Shown here: piece after piece, positions 30,103 to 39,646 of the stretch | Position numbering within the stretch: position 1 is the first letter of the stretch | Layout of the letters: each line of letters opens with the position of its first letter | Origin: Flavobacterium sp. | GTDB lineage: Bacteria > Bacteroidota > Bacteroidia > Flavobacteriales > Flavobacteriaceae | Length of the DNA: 57,854 nt | Direction: 5' to 3' | Assembly (NCBI RefSeq): GCF_024642105.1 | Contig: NZ_JAHEBT010000057.1 | Coordinates: forward strand, 1-57,854 | Translations under genes and position numbers: made by a program | The notes under the pieces: model-generated | Databases searched by the model: none | What the model saw: only the letters and a program-made list of their open reading frames with translations | What the model was told of the DNA's origin: nothing

Positions 30103-31753
30103 ATGAAGAACAACTACTTCTATCTTTTGCTTTTTGCAACATTTTTCATGCATGGGCAAGACATCCTCTGGGAAAAATCTTATGGAGGAAAAAATGCTGA
30201 TTATTTATTTGATGCTCAACCCACTGCCGATAATGGATTCATATTGGCTGGGAGTTCGTTGTCTGGAAAAACAGGAACTAAAACGGCTGGGAATAACGGC
30301 GATTTGGATTATTGGGTTTGGAAAATGGATGCCAGTGGCCAGTTGGATTGGCAAAAAAAGCTTGGGTGGAAGTGGCTTTGACTTGTTGCAAAGTATCAAA
30401 GGAACTCAGGACGGTGGTTTTATACTAGCGGGTACTTCGAGTTCGAATAAGGGTATGGATAAGCAGTCGGATAGTAAGGGCTTGTCGGATTTTTGGGTAG
30501 TGAAATTGGATGCCAAAGGGCAAGAGCAATGGCAACAAACGATAGGAGGAAGTGGTCAAGAGGATTTGTTGACGGTACTTCCTACCCGAGATGGCGGCTA
30601 TTTGTTGGGCGGTTCATCGAGTTCGGGCAAGGTGGTTCCAGCACCGAGTTCGGGTCTTGGCGTGCTTAGTAGTACTGTCAAGGTAGATTTGACGGCAAAA
30701 TCAGATGCTAGTCGTGGGAATATGGATTATTGGATTATCAAACTGGATGCTACAGGTACTGTAGTGTGGCAAAAAACCTATGGTGGTTTGTACAGTGATG
30801 TGTTGCGCAGTGTGGAACAGACCAAAGATGGCGGCTATATTTTGGGAGGGTATTCCAACTCGCCACAATCAGGAGATAAGACCGATGCTAGTATTGGTAT
30901 TGGCGATTATTGGATTCTAAAAACCGATGCTTTGGGTGCTGTTGAATGGCAGCATGCTTATGGAGGTACGGGAGACAACCAGTTGTATGTGATTCATCAA
31001 ACAGCCGATGAGGGCTACATTGTGGGAGGGAATACGAATAGTCTAGGAGCTTTGACTGTGAAGGGCGGTAGTGTGCAATCAGGTTCTGATTTTTGGTTGT
31101 TGCGTTTGGATGCCAAAGGTGGTGTGGTTTGGAGTGAAACCTACAATTACGGCAAGGTGGATATTTTGACTTCTTTGGTTGAGAATACCGATCATAGTTT
31201 TTTGGTGGGCGGATATGCCCAAAGTGAGCGTGCTAGTACCGCCAAAGGCGTATTGCAGAAAGAGGCTAATGGCATTAATGATTATATCGCGTTGAAAGTG
31301 ACCGCTCAAGGCGAAGCTGTTTGGGAGAAAATAGTAGGCAGTGGAGGCGAGGACATTTTGCGCAAACTCATTAGTACCCGTGATGGCGGTTATTTATTAG
31401 CCGGAACCTCGAATGCGAGTTCGTCAGGGGATAAGAGTACGACTTTGGGTAGTAATGATTTTTGGGTAGTGAAGTTGCAAGACCAGTTGGTACCCTTGAC
31501 GGTTCAGGCTTCGATTGAGGCGATACCCAATCCTGTGAGTACGTTTACCAATATCATTATTGGGTACGAGTATGAAACGGGGACTGCTACAGTGGTGGAT
31601 ATTGCAGGAAGGACGTTGCAGCAATTTACCATTAGTAGTCGCACGGTGCCGATTGATATGAGTATGTATCCCGAGGGTATTTATGTGGTGAATATCAAGA
31701 CGAATGTGAAGAGCGAGGGAATTAAAGTGATTAAAAAAACTAAAAAAGAGTAA
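30103..31753 (+). pseudogene. Exported repeat protein with T9SS sorting domain, frameshifted at an A7 run
   Basis: The gene starts at ATG 30103 with a signal peptide (MKNNYFYLLLFATFFMHGQD) and continues to about 30358. The reading frame then changes: all later homology is in the +1 frame and ends at 31753. The break coincides with seven A's at 30353-30359; one A fewer would give WQKSLGGSGFD and restore a 549-residue protein. The body has six or so repeats of about 60 residues of the pattern DGGYILGG...DYWIIKLDA...W, a beta-propeller-like family common in Bacteroidota. The C-terminus (about the last 75 residues) is a type A T9SS sorting domain (IPNPVSTFTN, GIYVVNIKT, IKVIKK). May be a true pseudogene, a sequencing error or a slippage-controlled gene. 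Confidence 0.78.
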
Positions 31754-31953
31754 TTGGATTCAAAATTTTAAAATGTAGCACCACGTGTAAGGATTCGTGC
31801 GGGAGAGTTGGGGATACATTTTACAATAATTTAGCATCACCACGTTATGCATCCCAATCGATTTAGGTGATTATTATAACAAGTGTAATTATCAATACAA
31901 ACTTTCAGAGTGACAAGCGTCAGAAAATTAAAATTAAAAAAAATTAAAAAAAT

Positions 31954-34900
31954 ATGAAAAGAAAATTTTTACAATTGCTACTATTAATGTTGATTAAATC
32001 AAACTTAATTTGGGCGCAAACTACAGATTATACACCAAAAATTTTTCCTCCTGATCCAAGTGCACAATTATTTAATAAGTATATAGACCACCCTGTGTCC
32101 TTGAATACAGGGTTAATTGATGTTTCTATACCATTATATAATTTTAAAGAATATGGATTTGATATACCAATTAAGTTGAATTATTATACAGGAGGAATTA
32201 GAGTGGATGAGGTTGCTTCTGAAGTAGGTCTTGGATGGTCTTTGAGAGCGGGCGGAAGCATTTCAAGGGCGGTTAAAGCAAACCCCGATGATTCTGCAAT
32301 AGGATATATGTATAGCCCCTATACAGTACAACAAGCCAGAACAGGAATTACTAACGTCGACTTTAACAACGACTTGCAGCAATTAGCATCTAGGGATTAT
32401 GAACCGGATAGTTTTTCTTTTAATTTTTTAAATTTTAGTGGCAAATTTTTCTTTGACAAAGCAGAAAATACGTTCGTTCAAATTCCCAAAACAGATTTGA
32501 AAATTAATTTTAATAAGGATTCTAATAACAAGATTATATCGTGGGTTTTAATTGACGATCAAGGAAATCAATACTTTTTTGGAAAATCAAGTGACTTAAC
32601 AAGATCTCAGGTAGTACATAGCACCCAAAGCACCCAAGTGACTTATAGTGATGATGGCATACATGGTGGCACATCTACTGCAGAAGATCATATTCTTACT
32701 TGGCATTTAATGGAAATCAAAAATTGTAATGGCCGTGCAATTAAGTTTTTTTATAATGAAAGTGAAGCGTTTTTAGATGTAAGCAAAACAAATGAGAATT
32801 TTGTTTATAATGGAAATCTAATGTTTGAAGATCAAGGCACAGAATATACTGTTGATTATGTAAAGAGACGAATTACAAATGTAACCCTATCAAAAATTGA
32901 ATCAGAGAATCAACAAGTTTTGTTTAATCAAAGTATTGACGAAAGATTAGATTTGCCAAAAACCAAGAAGCTTCAAAATCTTATAGTATTAAACAAATTA
33001 GGCAATCAAGTAAAGAAAGTAACATTCGATTATGATTATTTTAGTTCATCAGAAAACACTACTGATCTAAATTATGCGTATCCTTTAGATCAATACAACT
33101 ATAGGTTAAAACTACAGTCTATTAATGAAATAGACAACGCTAATGTGCTTGTTGCAAAACACACTTTTTTTTACAATGAATTATACACACCAAACAGAAC
33201 ATCCAATTCCCAGGATGCTTGGGGTTATTACAATGGACAATCAAATGTAACACTAATTCCTAAGTTAGCTGTTTCAAAAAGCTTTCCAGAATATAAAGTA
33301 GCCAACAGAGATATTAATGAAGAATTATCGAAAGCTTTTATACTGACAAAGATTCAATTTCCAACGGGAGGTGTTGTGGAATATGAATATGAATCCAATA
33401 GAGCAGGGTTTATAGAAAATAAATCGATCATAAATAATTTTGACACTAAAGAACATAAACTTGTAGGTTTTGCCCCTTTAGTTGGACCTGGAGGACCAGA
33501 AGAAAGTTCGGCTCCTGTTTTTGAAAATATGTATCGTGAATATTTTAGTGTTCGCAATATATCAGGATTGGTTTCCATAAATTGTTGTATCGAAGGCTGT
33601 GAAACAATCCCCTCAACAAATTGTCATTATACAATTAAAATAGTAGGGATTAACACCAGTTTTTTACAGTATGTTTATGGGGGAGATACCAATCTAAGCC
33701 TCCCTAATGGGGATTATTATATTGAAGCCGTAAAAAACGGATCACCTGTATCAAGTATTGGTTTTTTTGCCACCTTGGAATGGAATGAGTTTACTGCTGG
33801 TCCAGAAGGAGGAGAAAGGGTTGGAGGTCTGAGAGTGAAAAAAATACTCATTAAAGAAGCTAATAGCCCAGATATAATCAAAGAATATAAATATCTAAAT
33901 CCTCTCAATTCTCAAAGTAGTGGACATATGTATCAATATCCGGTTCTTTACGAATCGCCCCATTTAGCTAATGATTATATTGGTTCATTTAAAATTTCAT
34001 CAAACAGTTTGGCACAAACATCTTTAACAGGAGGTAGTTTTGTAAACTACGAAAATGTTACAGAATTGTTGCCTTTGGCTAACAGCGCTAGCTTCAATGG
34101 AAAAACCGAATACATCTTTTCCATCGGGTCTCTAAACCAACCTTTCGAATTCGCAACTTTAGCTGTAGATAAAACCGAAAAAAATCTAGGTTGGCAAGAA
34201 GGAAAATTATTGAATGAAAAAAAATATTCATTTAAAAATAACTTATTTAACCTAATAGAAGAAACAATAAATGAATATGAAACTTTAGATCAAAAAACTA
34301 TTGAAAATTTTGGGGTATTATTTGACTATAAACTAACCACTTCAAATGGTCAAAAGTGGTATAGATTTACTTTTTATCCTCTTCAAACAGGTAGATGTAA
34401 GCTTATAAAATCAACACAAAAAAATTATTTTAGTAATACTACGTTAGTTGAAAAAATAATGAATTTTCAATATTATACGAACACCGATTTATTGAAAAAT
34501 AGAACTTCAACTACTTCTAGATTAAATGAAACACTCACAACCAATTATTTTTATCCCATAAATACTGAAATGGCTAATAAGCCTTTTGTAAATGAATTAG
34601 TTACCAAAAATAGAATTGGCACCCCTTTAGTTACCCAAACTTTGATAAATAGCGTAAAATTATCTGTGCAAGAAATTGTTTTTGACAATAGTGCTTCCAC
34701 AAGCAATTTGCTATTACCAAAATACATTTATTCAAATAAAGGTGCAGCTGTCATTACTGACGCTGACAAAAAAATTACTTATGATCAATATGATGCTAAA
34801 GGTAATCTTGTTCAATACACACCCGAAGCGGGCGTGCCAGTCACTATTATTTGGGGATACAACAAAACCCAACCCATTGCTAAAATAGAAAATGCTGCTT

Positions 34901-35178
34901 ATGCCAGTATAAATCCTAGTTTAATCACTGCTGCACAAACCACATCAGATACAGGCACAGAGGACAGTTTACTAGCTGCACTCACTGCTTTACGAACAGG
35001 ACTTCCTAATGCCATGGTAACCACTTACACTCATAAACCCATCATTGGCGTGAGCACCATAACCGACCCCAAAGGCGACAAAATCACCTACACCTATGAT
35101 TCTTTTAGCAGATTACAAAAAGTTAAAGATAAAGAAGGCAATATCTTATCCGAAAACGAATACCATTATAAAAACTAA
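31954..35178 (+). CDS. RHS/YD-repeat protein, N-terminal partner (1074 aa)
   Basis: Exported protein (signal peptide ending IWAQ). It starts with the Bacteroidota RHS N-terminal motif: YIDHPVSLNTGLIDVSIPLY, a GFDIPIKLNYYTGGIRVDE segment and GLGWSLRAGGSISR. It has a Cys-rich insert near residue 550 (CCIEGCETIPSTNC), and ends with YD-type repeats (ITYTYDSFSRLQKVKDKEGN). There is no RHS core or toxin tip; these are on the next gene, 11 bp downstream. Such splits of an RHS polypeptide over two adjacent exported proteins are common in Flavobacterium; the pair probably assembles into the usual beta-cocoon. Part of the integrated element. Confidence 0.8.
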   Translation: MKRKFLQLLLLMLIKSNLIWAQTTDYTPKIFPPDPSAQLFNKYIDHPVSLNTGLIDVSIPLYNFKEYGFDIPIKLNYYTGGIRVDEVASEVGLGWSLRAGGSISRAVKANPDDSAIGYMYSPYTVQQARTGITNVDFNNDLQQLASRDYEPDSFSFNFLNFSGKFFFDKAENTFVQIPKTDLKINFNKDSNNKIISWVLIDDQGNQYFFGKSSDLTRSQVVHSTQSTQVTYSDDGIHGGTSTAEDHILTWHLMEIKNCNGRAIKFFYNESEAFLDVSKTNENFVYNGNLMFEDQGTEYTVDYVKRRITNVTLSKIESENQQVLFNQSIDERLDLPKTKKLQNLIVLNKLGNQVKKVTFDYDYFSSSENTTDLNYAYPLDQYNYRLKLQSINEIDNANVLVAKHTFFYNELYTPNRTSNSQDAWGYYNGQSNVTLIPKLAVSKSFPEYKVANRDINEELSKAFILTKIQFPTGGVVEYEYESNRAGFIENKSIINNFDTKEHKLVGFAPLVGPGGPEESSAPVFENMYREYFSVRNISGLVSINCCIEGCETIPSTNCHYTIKIVGINTSFLQYVYGGDTNLSLPNGDYYIEAVKNGSPVSSIGFFATLEWNEFTAGPEGGERVGGLRVKKILIKEANSPDIIKEYKYLNPLNSQSSGHMYQYPVLYESPHLANDYIGSFKISSNSLAQTSLTGGSFVNYENVTELLPLANSASFNGKTEYIFSIGSLNQPFEFATLAVDKTEKNLGWQEGKLLNEKKYSFKNNLFNLIEETINEYETLDQKTIENFGVLFDYKLTTSNGQKWYRFTFYPLQTGRCKLIKSTQKNYFSNTTLVEKIMNFQYYTNTDLLKNRTSTTSRLNETLTTNYFYPINTEMANKPFVNELVTKNRIGTPLVTQTLINSVKLSVQEIVFDNSASTSNLLLPKYIYSNKGAAVITDADKKITYDQYDAKGNLVQYTPEAGVPVTIIWGYNKTQPIAKIENAAYASINPSLITAAQTTSDTGTEDSLLAALTALRTGLPNAMVTTYTHKPIIGVSTITDPKGDKITYTYDSFSRLQKVKDKEGNILSENEYHYKN

Positions 35179-35189
35179 TCGTTAGCGTT

Positions 35190-38100
35190 ATGAAAAATAT
35201 ATTACACCTATTAGTTTTGTTGCCTTTAATGGTTGTTGGACAAACCCCAACTGAGAATTACATCAAAACTACGACTTACAAAATACCAACCACTACCAGC
35301 ATAACAAATCCTACTATCACCCAATCCAATCAAAACATTACTTATTTTGACGGTTTAGGTAGACCGATGCAACAAATTGCTAACCAGCAGTCTGCCACGG
35401 GTAAAGATATTGTAACGCCTATTGCATACGATGCTTATGGTCGTCAAACCAAAGACTATTTGCCTTATGTGCCAAACGCAGCTGCTTCTCTCAATTATAA
35501 ACCCAGCGCCTTAACCGATGTTTTGAATTTTCCACAATACTACGGACAAAACCCTTATAGCGAAAAACTCTTTGAAGCCTCACCGCTCCACAGAGTATTG
35601 AAACAAGCAGCCCCTGGAAGCGACTGGGCGTTGAATTCAGGACACGAGATTAAACTGGATTACCAAACCAATATTGCAGGTGAGGTGAAACGCTTTGATG
35701 TGAGTTTGACCGCAGACTATGTGCCTAGCATTACTGCAAATGGCTCGTATGACCCTAATGTATTGTACAAAACGGTGACTACTGACGAGAACAACAACCC
35801 AATTGAAGAATTTAAAGACAAAGAAGGTCGTGTTGTACTGAAACGCAATTATGACAGCAGCGTGGCTCATGATACCTACTATGTGTATGATGTGTATGGT
35901 AATTTGACCTATGTTTTGCCTCCTAAAGCTGAGGGAGCAACGACTGCTGCGGTACTGGACGAGTTGTGTTACCAATACCAATACGATTACCGCAACCGCT
36001 TAGTAGCCAAAAAACTACCGGGCAAGCAATGGGAGTTTATGGTGTATGATAAATTGGACAGAGTAGTGGCAACAGGACCCGCGTTTTCGCCATTTAGTGA
36101 TGTGACTGGCGCCGGCTGGTTGATTACTAAATACGATGTGTTTAACAGAGTGGTCTATACAGGATGGTTGAATAGTATTCAAGTTACTAGTACTGAAAGA
36201 AGTACGATGCAGCAAACACAAAATAATGCCACGACTATCAATGAGAGTAAACAAAGTGGAACTACGATAGATGCTATTGCGGTGAATTATAGTAACAACG
36301 TAGCACCAACGAGTTTTAAACTTCTTAGCGTGAACTATTACGATGATTATGCAATACCGAATGTAAGTGGACTGGCTACCAGTGTAGATAACCAAACTGT
36401 AACCACCGCTACTAAAGGATTGGCGACAGGTTCTTGGACACGTGTGCCGACAACTACAGCTGAGGTAAAAGCAGAAACCACTTCTATTTTGTACGATTAC
36501 AAATACCGACCAATTCGTAGTTACACCACCAATTATTTAGGAGGTTATACCTATACCGATAGTAAACTGGATGTTTTCTCAGGGCAATTGCAGTACACGG
36601 TGCAAAAGCACAAGCGTACTGGCAATGATGCTGAATTAACAGTAAAAGAAGCGTTTACTTACTCGCCGCAAAAACGACTGTTGACCCACACCCACCAGAT
36701 TAATGGAGGAGCCGAGCAACTGTTAGCGGATAATACCTATGACGAATTGGGTAAACTGACCAGTAAAAAAGTAGGGAATACTAGTGCTGCACCGCTACAA
36801 AAAGTAGATTATAGCTATAACATTAGAGGGTGGCTGAAATTTATTAATAACCCAAATGCTCTGCAACAAGGTTCAGATCCAGCGGATTTATTTGGTTTTA
36901 AAATCAATTATAATACTTTAGATGGAAGTACAGCTGTGGCAGACAAACTCTATAATGGCAATATTGCCGAGACGTTTTGGAGCACGGCTACCGATGGTGG
37001 GTTTGTTAGGAACTACGGCTATAAATATGACCAATTGAACCGTTTGAAAGACGCTTCGTATGGAAAATCAAGTTTGGTAACTCATATGTATGATGAAAAC
37101 TTGACCTATGACAAGAATGGTAATATATTGACTCTTAAACGCAATGGCGATAGAGATGTACAAGCAGGAACCATAGGGATTGACGACCTTGTATATACCT
37201 ATGCTATTAGTTCCAATAAACTCTTGAGTGCGACCGATACACCTGTTACAGCAACAAGTGGATTTAAAGATGGTAACTCCACAGGCGATGATTATGTATA
37301 TGATGCCAATGGTAATATGACCGTGGACAAAAACAAGAATATTACCAGTATTGTGTACAACCATTTGAACCTACCGACTAAAATAATTTTTCCAACTGGA
37401 AATATTGTGTACTTTTACAACGCTAGTGGGCAAAAAGTACAGAAGGTGGTAACAGAGAATACTACGGTAACCACAACTGATTATTTAGAGGGTTATCAGT
37501 ATCAGAACACGGTATTGCAGTTTTTTCCAACGGCAGAGGGCTATGTGAAAAACACCCCTGTGAGTGGTACTAACTCGTACAATTATGTGTTTAATTACAC
37601 CGACCATTTGGGTAATGTTAGGTTGAGTTACACCAAAAACCCAAGCACCAACGTTCTTACAATTTTAGAAGAAAGCAACTACTATCCATTTGGGTTGAAG
37701 CATACTCCTTACAATGCAGATAACTTTCAACCTGGGTATAAGTATAAGTACAACGGAAAGGAACTGCAAGACGAGCTATCACTGAACTTGTACGACTATG
37801 GTGCAAGAAATTATGACCCAGCACTTGGGCGTTGGATGAATATAGACCCTAAAGCAGAAACAAGCAGAAGATTTAGTCCTTATGTGTATGCATTGAACAA
37901 TCCTGTTTACTTTATTGACCCAGATGGAATGAAAGCAGATGATTGGATTGTTTACTTAAATTCCGAAGGTAAAACAGCTGTAACATATCATCAAGGAATT
38001 GGCACAAAAGAACAAGCTGAAGCAGCGGGCTATAAAGGAGTAAGTCAAGTAGTAAAATCAGGGACATTATCTGGCACTACTTCTGAAGGTGTTAATTATT

Positions 38101-38582
38101 CATATCATTTAAATGAGAATGCTACTGTAACAAATTCATCAGGAGAAACAACGAAGGAAGGATTTTCAACACCTAACGGTACATATGTTAGTGAGAATCC
38201 AATAGGTAGGGTCAGTGAAAAACTTACAAATGCAGGTGAGTTTTTATCTAATGCAAGTACATATGTAAAAGGAATAGGTGTATTAGTTACTGCATCAAGT
38301 GTTGTTTTTGGTCCAGAAGTAGCACCAGTGGGAATTGGGATTTATGATGCGGGTAGTACAATGAGTGCTACTTCTAGTGCTTTATTAACAACTTTAAATT
38401 TTGCTGAAGGGAAGAATACTGAAGCAGTTACAAGAGCTGCTTCCTTAATTGTTGGAAAAAAAATTGATGGAGTTATTAATAATAATGTTTCTGGTGAAGT
38501 TTCAAAAACAATATTAAAGCAAAGAGCTGATGCTTATTTAGAAAAAGCTACTGAAGGAATAGTAAATAAAAACAAACATTAA
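35190..38582 (+). CDS. RHS repeat-associated core protein with variable C-terminal tip (polymorphic toxin)
   Basis: 1130 residues with a signal peptide (LLVLLPLMVVGQ). N-terminal DUF6443-like region (YFDGLGRPMQQIANQQS), many YD repeats, then the RHS core: DHLGNVRLSY, YYPFGLKH, YKYNGKELQDE, LYDYGARNYDPALGRW, ending SPYVYALNNPVYFIDPDGM at residue 914. After the core comes a 216-residue tip (915-1130) with a beta-rich part and a hydrophobic segment (GIGVLVTASSVVFGPE). Tips beyond the DPDGM boundary usually carry toxin activity; this one I do not recognise. The next gene, 3 bp downstream, is a small membrane protein that could be its immunity partner. Confidence 0.85.
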   Translation: MKNILHLLVLLPLMVVGQTPTENYIKTTTYKIPTTTSITNPTITQSNQNITYFDGLGRPMQQIANQQSATGKDIVTPIAYDAYGRQTKDYLPYVPNAAASLNYKPSALTDVLNFPQYYGQNPYSEKLFEASPLHRVLKQAAPGSDWALNSGHEIKLDYQTNIAGEVKRFDVSLTADYVPSITANGSYDPNVLYKTVTTDENNNPIEEFKDKEGRVVLKRNYDSSVAHDTYYVYDVYGNLTYVLPPKAEGATTAAVLDELCYQYQYDYRNRLVAKKLPGKQWEFMVYDKLDRVVATGPAFSPFSDVTGAGWLITKYDVFNRVVYTGWLNSIQVTSTERSTMQQTQNNATTINESKQSGTTIDAIAVNYSNNVAPTSFKLLSVNYYDDYAIPNVSGLATSVDNQTVTTATKGLATGSWTRVPTTTAEVKAETTSILYDYKYRPIRSYTTNYLGGYTYTDSKLDVFSGQLQYTVQKHKRTGNDAELTVKEAFTYSPQKRLLTHTHQINGGAEQLLADNTYDELGKLTSKKVGNTSAAPLQKVDYSYNIRGWLKFINNPNALQQGSDPADLFGFKINYNTLDGSTAVADKLYNGNIAETFWSTATDGGFVRNYGYKYDQLNRLKDASYGKSSLVTHMYDENLTYDKNGNILTLKRNGDRDVQAGTIGIDDLVYTYAISSNKLLSATDTPVTATSGFKDGNSTGDDYVYDANGNMTVDKNKNITSIVYNHLNLPTKIIFPTGNIVYFYNASGQKVQKVVTENTTVTTTDYLEGYQYQNTVLQFFPTAEGYVKNTPVSGTNSYNYVFNYTDHLGNVRLSYTKNPSTNVLTILEESNYYPFGLKHTPYNADNFQPGYKYKYNGKELQDELSLNLYDYGARNYDPALGRWMNIDPKAETSRRFSPYVYALNNPVYFIDPDGMKADDWIVYLNSEGKTAVTYHQGIGTKEQAEAAGYKGVSQVVKSGTLSGTTSEGVNYSYHLNENATVTNSSGETTKEGFSTPNGTYVSENPIGRVSEKLTNAGEFLSNASTYVKGIGVLVTASSVVFGPEVAPVGIGIYDAGSTMSATSSALLTTLNFAEGKNTEAVTRAASLIVGKKIDGVINNNVSGEVSKTILKQRADAYLEKATEGIVNKNKH

Positions 38583-38585
38583 ATT

Positions 38586-38804
38586 ATGAAAACGGTAGTA
38601 AATATCATTTTTTCTTGTATTATTTTGTCATATGGTTTATATGAAATTTATATTACTTATAAAAAACCAGCTCCGTTATTTAGTACAGACTTAAAAGGTT
38701 ATTTTGGAGGTTTTTTCTTGATTGTTTTAAGTTTTATGTCTTTAATTGGCAAACTAAATTTAGTAGATATCTTTAAAGATATTTTTCATGTAATATTTAA
38801 GTAA
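38586..38804 (+). CDS. Small membrane protein, possible immunity protein
   Basis: 72 residues with two hydrophobic helices (VVNIIFSCIILSYGLYEIYI; YFGGFFLIVLSFMSLIGKL). It starts 3 bp after the RHS protein's stop codon, the position of immunity genes in polymorphic toxin systems. If the RHS tip acts on membranes, a membrane immunity protein would fit; this is inference. An IS1-family left end starts 4 bp after its stop codon, so sequence downstream of this gene has been replaced. Confidence 0.65.
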   Translation: MKTVVNIIFSCIILSYGLYEIYITYKKPAPLFSTDLKGYFGGFFLIVLSFMSLIGKLNLVDIFKDIFHVIFK

Positions 38805-38891
38805 ACTGGTAATGTATCAAAGTTAGTGATGGTGGTGTAAAAGCTAGTTAATAAACTGAAAATCAATTATATTGTTACTTTAAAAAGGAAA

Positions 38892-38918
38892 AAGAGAAGC
38901 TATGGCTTCTCTTTTTTT
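38892..38918 (+). terminator. Terminator between the IS1 left end and the transposase
   Basis: AAGAGAAGC (38892-38900), loop TATG, GCTTCTCTT (38905-38913), then T's. It would stop read-through from the RHS operon into the transposase. Confidence 0.75.
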
Positions 38919-38947
38919 ATATTTATTATTTCTTAAAAACGCTTAAA

Positions 38948-39646
38948 ATGGCTTTTAATACGTCCTCGTGTATCAAAGTTAGTGATACTAAAATTTGTCC
39001 TCATTGTACTGCTCCTACACTAATTAAAAATGGGTTTACTGCTAACCAGAAACAACAATTTTATTGTAAAACATGTACCAAACGGTGCATTGATTTTTAT
39101 ACAAATAAGGGATGTCGTAAAGAAATCAATGCCCATATTGTAATGCTTATTAAAGAGGGTATGGGAATTAGAAGTATGGCTCGAGTTTTATGTATTTCTA
39201 CCACCACTTTACTAAAACGTATAGTATTCATTGCCAAAGGAGTTCAATCGCCACCCATTCATTCTGGTCAAATCTATGAAATAGACGAAATGAGGACTTT
39301 TTTAAGGCATAAAGGCAAGGTAATTTGGATTGTATATGCTTTAGATAGAGTCAATAAAAATGTAATCAGTTTTGCTGTTGGTTCAAGAACCAAGAAAACA
39401 CTCAATCAAGTTATTAAAACCGTAGTACTTTCCAATCCCAAAAGGATTTATACTGATGGGTTGATTCACTACAAATTTTTAATTCACAAAACTATTCATA
39501 AAGTCACCCGATTTGGAACCAATAGAATTGAAAGAAAAAATCTAAGTCTCCGTACTCAATTAAAACGCCTCAATAGAAGGTCAATTTGTTTTTCTAAAAG
39601 TTTGCTTGTACTTAGTGCAGTGCTAAGGATTTATTTTTGGTTGTGA
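38948..39646 (+). CDS. IS1-family transposase
   Basis: 232 residues, a single-frame InsAB-type protein. The N-terminal zinc ribbon has CPHC (16-19 region) and CKTC, then a helix-turn-helix (MGIRSMARVLCISTTTLLKR), and the catalytic DDE region with EIDEMRTFLRHKGKVIWIVY, YTDGLIHYKF and the C-terminal GTNRIERKNLSLRTQLKRLN. The protein seems complete to the usual C-terminal end (LRIYFWL). Its last 24 bp overlap the integrase gene in the opposite direction. Confidence 0.88.
   Translation: MAFNTSSCIKVSDTKICPHCTAPTLIKNGFTANQKQQFYCKTCTKRCIDFYTNKGCRKEINAHIVMLIKEGMGIRSMARVLCISTTTLLKRIVFIAKGVQSPPIHSGQIYEIDEMRTFLRHKGKVIWIVYALDRVNKNVISFAVGSRTKKTLNQVIKTVVLSNPKRIYTDGLIHYKFLIHKTIHKVTRFGTNRIERKNLSLRTQLKRLNRRSICFSKSLLVLSAVLRIYFWL

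Larger units (their letters stand above)
38808..39646 (+). mobile_element. IS1-family insertion sequence, right end missing
   Basis: The left end 38808-38830 begins GGTAATGTATCAAAG...TTAGTGAT, which aligns with the classical IS1 terminal repeat (GGTGATGC...TTACTGAT). Inside are a terminator hairpin (38892-38918), then the transposase. No matching inverted repeat was found after the transposase; the sequence passes directly into the integrase 3' end, so the last tens of bases of the IS appear deleted. Confidence 0.7.
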
